From: an uncultured Bacteroidales bacterium
Lineage (GTDB): Bacteria; Bacteroidota; Bacteroidia; Bacteroidales; UBA932
Direction of reading: 5' to 3'
Assembly: GCA_937901105.1 (NCBI GenBank)
Contig: CALCHD010000232.1
Location: forward strand, 1-14,842
Length of the DNA: 14,842 nt
In this document: positions 7,544-14,361 of the stretch, piece by piece
Numbering within the stretch: position 1 is the stretch's first letter
How the letters are laid out: each line of letters opens with the position of its first letter
The notes under the pieces: generated by a model
Database searches by the model: none
What the model saw: only the letters and a program-made list of their open reading frames with translations
Told to the model about the DNA's origin: nothing
Made by a program: the position numbers and the translations under genes

Positions 7544-8255
7544 AATAATCAGCTATTAAGGCCAATCCTACCAATACCAGATTTGAAATTACAAAGATGG
7601 GACTTTTGACTTTTTTTGCAAAATAAAAAGAGTCTCCTCCCGTAAAAATTACCTTTCTGGCAGGATATTTTTTAATATAGCCTTCTACTTCAAATATCAT
7701 TCCTAAAACTACACCCGCCTCCATGGCATCTGCAGTTTTTTTCCCATAATCCTTTATTTCATCCCCTGGATTTATAAGAGGAAGCCTTTTGGTGAAAGTA
7801 TTCAGCGCCCTGCATCTGCTCTGCAGCCCCAATGAAATGTTGCCACCCTCAAATACACCTTCTCCGCTTATAAAATCCACTGTAAGTGCCGTGCCGAAAT
7901 CAAATTTGATGCACTCCTCTCCAGGAAACATCATTGAAACCGCCAGTGCTGCAGCCAGCCTGTCCACCCCAAGTCCATTGGCAGGAAAACCTATGCTGAA
8001 CTGTTTTGGGAGCTCCATTGTGCTGCACATCACTACAAGCTTCCTGCATCTTTGCTCCAAAACCCGCTGCATATGCTCATTGTCTTCCCTTACTGTGGAA
8101 AGAACTATTACATCCGGACGCTCCTCCTTTATGATCTCCAGCACAAATCCAAGCACATCATCCTGCGAACTTCTGTAAATTTCACCAAGCTCCCCGCCGC
8201 TGCAATATGCAACCTTGCAGTTGGAGTTGCCTATGTCAATGAGTAAATTTGCCAC
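7530..8255 (-). CDS. coaX: Type III pantothenate kinase
   Basis: CoaX phosphorylates pantothenate, the first step of coenzyme A synthesis. Unlike type I and II kinases it needs a monovalent cation and resists feedback by CoA. The 241-residue length is normal. The signature motifs are present: DIGNSN (7-12) for phosphate and ATP binding, GVDR (96-99), DFGTALTVD (119-127) with the metal-linked Asp, GGNI (137-140) and TGGD (205-208), all in the ASKHA/actin-like fold. The usual proline in the GG-I-x-PG motif is not conserved here (GGNISLGL), a common variation in the phylum. It starts 12 bp after the mfd stop and overlaps the barrel-protein start by 14 bp. Confidence 0.95.
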   Translation of the reverse strand: MANLLIDIGNSNCKVAYCSGGELGEIYRSSQDDVLGFVLEIIKEERPDVIVLSTVREDNEHMQRVLEQRCRKLVVMCSTMELPKQFSIGFPANGLGVDRLAAALAVSMMFPGEECIKFDFGTALTVDFISGEGVFEGGNISLGLQSRCRALNTFTKRLPLINPGDEIKDYGKKTADAMEAGVVLGMIFEVEGYIKKYPARKVIFTGGDSFYFAKKVKSPIFVISNLVLVGLALIADYYAQN

Positions 8256-8267
8256 TGTAATAACACT

Positions 8268-11200
8268 TTACAAGTCCGCAAAGATAGACATTTTCATTTT
8301 ATCCACAATATTATATCCTTTTTCTATTGTGTTTACTCCTTTGATTTTGAGCACTAATTTCCTGTTTTGCTCACTGACGGACATATTTGCAGGGGAAGAA
8401 TTTATATAATTCAGGATATTTGCAAACAATGGAGTACTGTAGTACTGCGACTGCTGGTTAAAAATGAAGTATACCAGCATTATATTGTTTTTCAGTACTA
8501 TCTTCTCAAATCCCAGCTTGATGGCCAGCCATCTCAACCTTACAACATATGTGAGCTGTACAAGCTGCTGCGGCAGTTCTCCAAACCTGTCCTTAAGGTC
8601 TTCCATGAATTTGTAGAGCGCTTCAGGTGAAGATATTGTGTCAAGTTCCTTGTACAGCCTTATCTTCTCGGAGGTTATAGATATGTAGCTGTCGGGAATA
8701 AGGAGCTCCATATCTGTATCTATGGTGCAGTCTGTAATGAATTCCTGCGGCTGTCCGTTGTGCTGGAGCGCCTGCTGGAACATCTGCTCGTTCCGGTAGC
8801 CTTTCTTTGCCTGCTTAACCTCTATTCCCTGCTCCTGCTTTATCTCTATGAAGGCCTCCGCAAGTATCCTCTGGTAAGTTTCAAATCCCATGTCGGCTAT
8901 GAATCCGCTCTGTTCTCCTCCAAGAAGGTTTCCTGCACCGCGTATGTCAAGGTCCTGCATTGCTATGTTGAACCCGCTGCCCAGATCGGAAAAGGCCTCT
9001 ATAGCCCTCAACCTGCGGCGGGCATCATCCGATATTGCTGCCATGGAAGGTACAATCAGGTAACAGAACGCCTTCTGGTTTGAGCGCCCTACTCTTCCAC
9101 GCAACTGGTGAAGGTCACTCAATCCAAAGTTCTGCGCCTGGTTTATTATAATAGTATTGGCATTTGGGATATCTATTCCGTTCTCAACTATTGTTGTAGC
9201 TATGAGAATGTCATAGTCACCGGCCATGAAGTCAAGTATCTTCCCTTCCAGTTCCTTTGGATCCATCTTGCCGTGTCCTACACAGGTTTTTACCCCAGGG
9301 CATATTCTTCTCAATATGTCTTCCACAGCAAGTATGTCCTCTACCCTGTTGTGTACAAAGTATACCTGGCCTCCCCTTTCAAGCTCATAGTTTATTGCAT
9401 CCCTGATGAGCTCTTCATTGAAGTCTATGATCTCTGTCTGCACAGGAAGCCTGTTTGGCGGAGGGGTATTTATAATTGAAAGGTCCCTGGCACCAAGCAA
9501 CGAGAACTGCAGTGTCCTTGGTATTGGAGTTGCACTTAATGTAAGGGTGTCTACAGAAAGCTTGAGCTGTTTAAGTTTCTCTTTTGCAGCCACTCCAAAT
9601 TTCTGCTCCTCATCAATTATAAGAAGCCCAAGATCCTTGAACTCAATCTCCTTTCCCAAAAGCCTGTGGGTTCCTATAACTATATCTGTCTTGCCGCTCT
9701 TGAGATTTTCTGAAATCTGCTTTATCTCCTTGGCAGTTTTCAGGCGGCTTATATATTCTATATTGCAAGGGAAATCCTTGAGCCTTTTCTTGAATGTCTT
9801 GTAGTGCTGCAGCGCAAGTATGGTGGTAGGTACAAGCAAAGCAACCTGCTTGCCGTCGGTTGCAGCCTTGAATGCAGCCCTTACGGCTATTTCTGTTTTG
9901 CCAAAGCCTACATCTCCACATACAAGGCGGTCCATAGGGCAATCCTTCTCCATATCTTCCTTCACAGCCTTTGTGGTCTTCAGCTGGTCGGGAGTGTCTT
10001 CATACATGAAGGATGCCTCAAGCTCATGCTGCAGATAACTGTCGGGAGAAAAAGCAAAACCTTTTGCCTGCCTCCGTTCTGCGTACAGCCTGATAAGGTC
10101 TTTTGCTATATCCTTTACCTTATTTTTTGTTGTGGTCTTGAGCTTGTCCCATGCTCCTGTACCCAGCTTGTATATTTTTGGAGGTGCACTCTCCTTGCTC
10201 TTGTATCTGGATATCCTGTGGATTCCATGTATTGATACAAATATTACATCATTGTCCTTATATATAAGCTTTATTGCCTCCTGCACCTTGCCATTGAGGT
10301 TGGTCTTTACAAGTCCGCCGAATATTCCCACTCCATGGTCTATATGTACAATATAGTCTCCAATCTGGAATGCGCTCAATTCATTAAGGGTAAGACGCTC
10401 ACTGCGGGGAACCTCCCTTTTTATCTTTACCCTGTGGTAACGGTTGAAGATCTGGTGGTCTGTATACAGGCAGGTTTTTGTAAGGGTATCTACAAATCCT
10501 GTATGCAGAGAACATGGAAGCTCTATGAATTTTGGAACCTTTATGCCGCTCTCTTCACTGTTGTGGGAGAAAATATTGCGGAGCCTTTCAAACTGCCTCT
10601 CATTTTCACTGCTTATATATACGGTATAGCCTTCCGCAATCTTATTGTTTATGTCAGAGAGCAGAAGATTGAAATTTTTATTGAAAGAAGGCTGTGGCGA
10701 AATCCTGAACTCCACACTGGCCTCATCTTTTCCTATTGAATTGAAAGAAATAGTCTTGTTTGCAAATATAGATTCCCTTACTTCATCATACTGGCCATTT
10801 TCAAGAACAGTAAAGTCATTTACCCAAACAGTTGCTTTTCCCTTCCCGATAAATTCAAATATATTCTCTCCTTCACCCCCCTGCAGCTCCTCATTGTCAT
10901 AAATGTTTGGGAATATCTCAATTTCACCGCACTCCTGCAATGACCTTTGGGTATTTGTATCAAACTCCCTTATGCTTTCAACTTCATTGCCAAAAAAGTC
11001 TATTCTGTAAGGCTTGTCTGAAGAGAAGGAGAATACATCTATAATACCTCCCCTTAAGGCGAACTGCCCCGGCTCCCCTACAAAATCAACCTTTTCAAAC
11101 TTATATTCAAAAAGTGCCTCCTTTATGAATTCATGAGATACCATCTCCCCTTTCTTTATTTTGAGAATGTTCTTTTTCAACATCCCGTTGTTGGGAATTT

Positions 11201-11612
11201 TCTCATAAATGGCAGCAGGATATGTAATAAGTACAATTTCTTTATGTGTACTTTTGCCTCCTAGAAAAGCATTGAGCGCGCTTATAGCAGCACTCCTCTG
11301 AACCTTCTGCGAAGAGTCCTTCATAGTGCTTATCTTGTTTGATACAAGATTTGATGAAGCGGGGAAAAAGAAGACAGACTCTTCCGGCAAAAGATTGTAA
11401 AGGTCATTGGTAAAGAACTGGGCCTCCTCCTTGTTGTCCATCACTGCAACATAAACCCCACCCTTAATGGTTGAGGCTAGAGTAAAGGATTTTGAAGAGC
11501 CATATACCCCCTTTACCTGAATTTTATTTGTCCCTTTATTTGATATTGTTCCAACTAGCTCTTTTATAGCATCTTGGGAAGAATATACCGCTAAAAGCTG
11601 ATTATTTTTCAT
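8268..11612 (-). CDS. mfd: Transcription-repair coupling factor Mfd
   Basis: Mfd is an ATP-driven translocase that removes RNA polymerase stalled at DNA lesions and recruits UvrA. The chosen ATG at 11612 (MKNNQLLAVYSS) gives 1114 residues. The frame extends 11 codons further upstream, but that start lies before the likely promoter. Domains in order: UvrB-like region with FALRGGIIDVFSF at about 184-196; RNA-polymerase interaction (CarD-like) domain at about 410-485, including IGDYIVHIDHGVGIF; helicase with Walker A GDVGFGKTE (566-574), DEEQ (667-670), SATPIPRTL (693-701) and QLRGRVGR (836-843); TRCF module with GAGNLLGGEQSG near 892-903; and a C-terminal autoinhibitory domain. All expected parts are present. 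It heads the leftward gene string and faces ruvB across the AT-rich intergenic region. Confidence 0.97.
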   Translation of the reverse strand: MKNNQLLAVYSSQDAIKELVGTISNKGTNKIQVKGVYGSSKSFTLASTIKGGVYVAVMDNKEEAQFFTNDLYNLLPEESVFFFPASSNLVSNKISTMKDSSQKVQRSAAISALNAFLGGKSTHKEIVLITYPAAIYEKIPNNGMLKKNILKIKKGEMVSHEFIKEALFEYKFEKVDFVGEPGQFALRGGIIDVFSFSSDKPYRIDFFGNEVESIREFDTNTQRSLQECGEIEIFPNIYDNEELQGGEGENIFEFIGKGKATVWVNDFTVLENGQYDEVRESIFANKTISFNSIGKDEASVEFRISPQPSFNKNFNLLLSDINNKIAEGYTVYISSENERQFERLRNIFSHNSEESGIKVPKFIELPCSLHTGFVDTLTKTCLYTDHQIFNRYHRVKIKREVPRSERLTLNELSAFQIGDYIVHIDHGVGIFGGLVKTNLNGKVQEAIKLIYKDNDVIFVSIHGIHRISRYKSKESAPPKIYKLGTGAWDKLKTTTKNKVKDIAKDLIRLYAERRQAKGFAFSPDSYLQHELEASFMYEDTPDQLKTTKAVKEDMEKDCPMDRLVCGDVGFGKTEIAVRAAFKAATDGKQVALLVPTTILALQHYKTFKKRLKDFPCNIEYISRLKTAKEIKQISENLKSGKTDIVIGTHRLLGKEIEFKDLGLLIIDEEQKFGVAAKEKLKQLKLSVDTLTLSATPIPRTLQFSLLGARDLSIINTPPPNRLPVQTEIIDFNEELIRDAINYELERGGQVYFVHNRVEDILAVEDILRRICPGVKTCVGHGKMDPKELEGKILDFMAGDYDILIATTIVENGIDIPNANTIIINQAQNFGLSDLHQLRGRVGRSNQKAFCYLIVPSMAAISDDARRRLRAIEAFSDLGSGFNIAMQDLDIRGAGNLLGGEQSGFIADMGFETYQRILAEAFIEIKQEQGIEVKQAKKGYRNEQMFQQALQHNGQPQEFITDCTIDTDMELLIPDSYISITSEKIRLYKELDTISSPEALYKFMEDLKDRFGELPQQLVQLTYVVRLRWLAIKLGFEKIVLKNNIMLVYFIFNQQSQYYSTPLFANILNYINSSPANMSVSEQNRKLVLKIKGVNTIEKGYNIVDKMKMSIFADL

Positions 11613-11620
11613 ACGTATTG

Positions 11621-11628
11621 CAAAAATA
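11621..11628 (-). promoter_or_regulatory. Possible mfd promoter -7 element with very short leader
   Basis: TATTTTTG on the - strand (11628 to 11621), followed by C, matches TAnnTTTG exactly and ends only 8 bp before the mfd ATG at 11612. Transcription would start within a few bases of the ATG. A clear TTTG box at the expected distance was not found, so this is tentative. Confidence 0.4.
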
Positions 11629-11658
11629 ATCCAAGTTATTGACAATACCTTTAAAAAC

Positions 11659-11711
11659 CTGTTGAAAACTGTTAAAAAACTATTGATAACCCTGTTTATA
11701 ACTGTGGAAAA
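11659..11711 (-). repeat. Helically spaced run of five DnaA-box-like units
   Basis: On the + strand, units beginning CTGTTGAAAA, CTGTTAAAAA, CTATTGATAA, CTGTTTATAA and CTGTGGAAAA start at 11659, 11669, 11680, 11692 and 11702. The spacings are 10, 11, 12 and 10 bp, about one helical turn. Read on the - strand they approximate TTWTNNACAG, close to the DnaA box TTATCCACA followed by G. The last unit fits the relaxed box exactly. Confidence 0.55.
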
Positions 11712-11839
11712 CTAAATAATGGAGGATTGAATTTTTTGTATAAATAATTGAATTTTCCTAAAAACAATCAACTCCACCATATTTTTATTTAAAGTTTTAC
11801 CTACAGCTTTTCAACATCCGTTAACTGTTAATATCATAT

Positions 11840-11873
11840 TATATATTTATCAACACATGTTGATAAATATATA
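11840..11873. repeat. Near-perfect palindrome made of two facing TTATCAACA boxes
   Basis: Positions 11840-11855 and 11858-11873 are perfect 16-bp inverted repeats around a 2-bp centre (CA). Each arm contains TTATCAACA (11847-11855, and 11858-11866 in reverse). The symmetry suggests binding of a dimer or paired protein rather than an RNA terminator, since no transcription unit ends here. Confidence 0.6.
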
Positions 11874-11943
11874 TAAAATATTGTATTATAGTAATTTAAC
11901 TATAATTTACAGTGTTGGTAACCATGTTAGTTATACACACTTG

Positions 11944-11967
11944 TGTTGATAATAAATTTTATCAACA
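11944..11967. repeat. Second inverted pair of TTATCAACA boxes, opposite arrangement
   Basis: TGTTGATAA (11944-11952) and TTATCAACA (11959-11967) are 9-bp inverted repeats with a 6-bp spacer. A third, one-mismatch copy (ATATCAACA) follows at 11967-11975. TTATACACA lies just before at 11931-11939. In the palindrome at 11840-11873 the boxes point toward each other; here they point away from each other. Confidence 0.55.
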
Positions 11968-12015
11968 TATCAACAGCCCATATATAAACATCATATTTTT
12001 CTTTTATAAAAAGAT

Positions 12016-12023
12016 TATATTTG
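12016..12023 (+). promoter_or_regulatory. Possible ruvB promoter -7 element with leaderless start
   Basis: TATATTTG matches TAnnTTTG exactly and ends 4 bp before the ruvB ATG at 12028. Transcription would begin at or next to the start codon. No TTTG box is seen at the standard distance, only a T-rich run (11996-12000), and a chance match is possible in such AT-rich DNA. Confidence 0.35.
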
Positions 12024-12027
12024 TGTT

Positions 12028-13056
12028 ATGAATAATTTTGAAAAAGATTTTGATCCCAGAAAGGCAAGCCTGCATTCAGAGGGAGATATAGAGGGGGTAA
12101 TAAGGCCAAAGGAATTTGAAGATTTCTCTGGTCAGGAGAAGATATTGAAGAACCTCAAAGTATTTGTAAAGGCGGCAAAGCAGAGAGGAGAATCATTGGA
12201 CCATGTACTGTTCCATGGCCCTCCAGGCTTGGGAAAGACCACACTTGCCAATATTATAGCAAATGAGCTTGGAGTTTCAATGAAGATAACTTCTGGTCCT
12301 ATATTGGACAAGCCTGGTGACCTTGCCGGCCTCCTTACCAGTCTTGAGGAGGGAGATGTACTTTTTATAGATGAGATACACCGCCTCTCACCTGTTGTTG
12401 AGGAGTACCTCTATTCGGCAATGGAGGACTACAGGATAGACATTATGATTGATAAAGGTCCAGGAGCAAGATCTGTACAGATATCACTCAATCCTTTTAC
12501 TTTGGTTGGCGCTACAACAAGGAGCGGACTCCTTACTTCACCTTTAAGGGCCAGATTCGGCATCCAATGCCATCTTGAATACTATGATTCAAAAGTGCTT
12601 TCAAAGATTGTCTGCAGAAGCGCAAAAATACTGGATATTGAGATAGACACACAGGCAGCAATGGAGATTGCCTGCAGGAGCAGGGGAACACCACGTATAG
12701 CCAATTCCCTTTTAAGGAGAGTAAGGGATTTTGCCCAGGTGGAGGGTAACGGAAAGATTGACCTTCCTATTACCAGATATGCCCTAGATGCCCTCAATAT
12801 AGACAAGAGAGGACTTGACCTGATGGACAACAAGATACTTTCTACAATAATAGAAAAGTTCAAGGGAGGTCCTGTAGGAGTAAATACAATAGCCACTGCA
12901 GTTGGAGAGGATCCAGGAACATTGGAGGAGGTATATGAGCCTTTCCTTATAAAGGAAGGATTCATACAGAGGACTCCAAGAGGAAGGGAAGTTACAGAAC
13001 TTGCATACAAGCATCTGGGAATTCAGCCTAAATATCAGGAAAATTCACTATTTTAG
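12028..13056 (+). CDS. ruvB: Holliday junction branch-migration helicase RuvB
   Basis: RuvB forms hexameric rings that drive branch migration of Holliday junctions together with RuvA, before RuvC cuts them. The 342-residue length is typical. Visible features: the RPKEFEDFSGQ N-terminal motif (26-36), Walker A GPPGLGKTT (64-72), Walker B DEIH (115-118), sensor 1 GATTRSG (161-167), the arginine finger in SPLRARFG (171-178), sensor 2 GTPRIANSLLRRVRDFA (220-236), and a winged-helix DNA-binding domain from about 260 with the RTPRGR beta-hairpin (315-320). The start is fixed by the family N-terminus. There is no ruvA or ruvC beside it, which is usual in Bacteroidota. The next gene begins 31 bp downstream on the same strand. 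Confidence 0.97.
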   Translation: MNNFEKDFDPRKASLHSEGDIEGVIRPKEFEDFSGQEKILKNLKVFVKAAKQRGESLDHVLFHGPPGLGKTTLANIIANELGVSMKITSGPILDKPGDLAGLLTSLEEGDVLFIDEIHRLSPVVEEYLYSAMEDYRIDIMIDKGPGARSVQISLNPFTLVGATTRSGLLTSPLRARFGIQCHLEYYDSKVLSKIVCRSAKILDIEIDTQAAMEIACRSRGTPRIANSLLRRVRDFAQVEGNGKIDLPITRYALDALNIDKRGLDLMDNKILSTIIEKFKGGPVGVNTIATAVGEDPGTLEEVYEPFLIKEGFIQRTPRGREVTELAYKHLGIQPKYQENSLF

Positions 13057-13087
13057 CATATTATTAAAAATAAAAACAGCATTACAT

Positions 13088-14266
13088 ATGAAAAAACTAT
13101 TATTTGCAGTTCTAGCAGTATGTGTACTTTTGTCATCAGACATCATGGCATGTACTTCAGCTATCTTTACAGGTAAGGCTACTCCCGACGGAAGGCCACT
13201 TATGTGGAAACACAGGGATACCGGTGAGCCAAACAACAGAATACAGTACTTTAAAGGGGAGAAATACTCTTTCTATGCACTTATCAATTCACCTGACTTC
13301 TTTAACAATGAGGCTTGGACAGGTACCAATGAGGTTGGATTCTCAATTATGAATACAGCTTCATATAACCTTAAAGACGACGATGTTCCTTCAAAGATGA
13401 TGGACAAGGAGGGTGTTGTAATGTACAAGGCCCTTGCAACATGCAGAACATTGGCCGACTTTGAGAAAATGCTTGACAAATACAAGAGACCTATGGGTGT
13501 TGAGGCCAACTTTGGTGTAATTGACGCAGAGGGTGGCGCAGCATATTATGAGGTGAACAATGACTCTTGGACAAAAGTAGATGTAAATGACCCTAAAATT
13601 GCTCCTCAAGGATATTTGGTATATACCAACCATTCAAATACAGGAAGATTGAATGAGGGTATGGGTTATGTAAGATATACCAATGCAGACAAGATTGTAA
13701 AGGAGCAGATTGCAAGAAACGGCAACATTACTGCACAGTGGATCATGCAGAGCCTTTCACGTACATTCTACCACTCTGTACTTGGCATTGACCTTAACAA
13801 GGACAAGGAGCTTGTAGACAAATGCAACGGCTGGTTTATGGACCAGGATTTCATTCCTAGGAAATCTTCTACATGTTCAATTGTTGTAGAGGGTGTAAAG
13901 AAAGGTGAGGATCCTAAAAATACGGTTATGTGGACAATTCTTGGTTACCCTCCTATTGGTGTTGCAGTTCCTTTGATGATAGCAAATGGTACAGATGTTC
14001 CTGCATTTATGACGGCAGAGGGTACAGGCAATGCTAAAATGTGTGACTGGAACCTTGAGAATAAAAAGGAAGTGTTCCCTATAAAGAGAGGAAACGGAAA
14101 CAAGTACCTTAACTACTATGCAATTGAGAAATATATGAAACCTGCAATTGAGATGGAGAATAAGGTATTTGAGCAGGCAAACCCTATTATCAGCAATATT
14201 AGAGAGGGTAAAGCAACAGCTGCAGATCTTAAAGCAGTTTATGCTGAAATTGAGAAGATATTCTAG
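13088..14266 (+). CDS. Exported C45-type (AAT/penicillin acyltransferase-like) Ntn hydrolase
   Basis: This encodes 393 residues from the ATG at 13088; an upstream in-frame ATG at 13001 lies inside ruvB and would spoil the signal peptide, so it was not used. The leader MKKLLFAVLAVCVLLSSDIMA is followed directly by CTSAIFTGKATPDGRPLMWKHRDTG, the pattern of N-terminal-nucleophile amide hydrolases of the C45/acyl-CoA:6-APA acyltransferase family. Cys22 would be the nucleophile, exposed by signal-peptide cleavage, and the Arg in HRDT is typical of the active site. Further family-like segments are EAWTGTNEVGFSIMNTASYNL and YLVYTNHSNTGR. The substrate is unknown; amide bonds of acylated amino acids or beta-lactam-like compounds are known for relatives. 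It acts in the periplasm or outside the cell. Distant C69 dipeptidases are an alternative. It may be co-transcribed with ruvB. Confidence 0.85.
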   Translation: MKKLLFAVLAVCVLLSSDIMACTSAIFTGKATPDGRPLMWKHRDTGEPNNRIQYFKGEKYSFYALINSPDFFNNEAWTGTNEVGFSIMNTASYNLKDDDVPSKMMDKEGVVMYKALATCRTLADFEKMLDKYKRPMGVEANFGVIDAEGGAAYYEVNNDSWTKVDVNDPKIAPQGYLVYTNHSNTGRLNEGMGYVRYTNADKIVKEQIARNGNITAQWIMQSLSRTFYHSVLGIDLNKDKELVDKCNGWFMDQDFIPRKSSTCSIVVEGVKKGEDPKNTVMWTILGYPPIGVAVPLMIANGTDVPAFMTAEGTGNAKMCDWNLENKKEVFPIKRGNGNKYLNYYAIEKYMKPAIEMENKVFEQANPIISNIREGKATAADLKAVYAEIEKIF

Positions 14267-14287
14267 TATATTAAAGAATATGGATTG

Positions 14288-14323
14288 CTCCGGGAGTATG
14301 AATATGCTTCCGGAGTTTTTTTT
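14288..14323 (+). terminator. Intrinsic terminator after the C45 hydrolase gene
   Basis: CTCCGGGAGTAT (14288-14299) pairs with ATGCTTCCGGAG (14304-14315): a 12-bp stem with two G-U pairs and a 4-nt loop, followed by eight T at 14316-14323. It begins 21 bp after the stop at 14266 and closes the ruvB-hydrolase unit. Confidence 0.92.
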
Positions 14324-14325
14324 AG

Positions 14326-14333
14326 TAACTTTG
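14326..14333 (+). promoter_or_regulatory. Likely promoter of the glycosyltransferase gene
   Basis: TAACTTTG matches TAnnTTTG exactly and starts 2 bp after the terminator T run. The ATG at 14362 is 28 bp downstream, giving a leader of about 22 nt. The expected -33 position falls inside the terminator stem and has no TTTG. Confidence 0.5.
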
Positions 14334-14361
14334 TAGGAAGAACAACAAAACTATATCTTTT

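Larger units (their letters stand above)
11613..12027. other. AT-rich mfd-ruvB intergenic region, candidate replication origin
   Basis: This 415-bp region holds no gene and lies between divergently transcribed mfd and ruvB. It is visibly much more AT-rich than the genes. It contains two sites fitting the DnaA-box consensus TTWTNCACA: TTATACACA (11931-11939, + strand) and TTTTCCACA (11711 to 11703, - strand). TTATCAACA, one base from TTATCCACA, occurs at 11847-11855, 11858-11866 (reverse), 11944-11952 (reverse) and 11959-11967. Related one- or two-mismatch sites lie at 11660-11668 (reverse), 11681-11689 (reverse), 11808-11816 and 11967-11975. The central part (about 11712-11930) is almost pure A/T in places and could serve as an unwinding element. 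A multi-site divergent regulatory region is the main alternative. Confidence 0.55.

Noticed and set aside
9406..10739. Several + strand reading frames of 100-140 codons within mfd
   Set aside because: They are antisense shadows of the conserved helicase and CarD-like regions.
11613..11645. Upstream in-frame start for Mfd (MSITWIIFAIR extension)
   Set aside because: It lies across the likely -7 element, and the shorter start gives the normal Mfd N-terminus.
11613..12027. CRISPR array or small RNA gene in the AT-rich intergenic region
   Set aside because: The repeats are 9-10 bp, unevenly spaced and partly inverted, with no regular spacers and no intrinsic terminator.
13001..13087. Upstream in-frame start for the C45 hydrolase
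   Set aside because: It lies inside ruvB and would bury a clear signal peptide 29 residues from the N-terminus.
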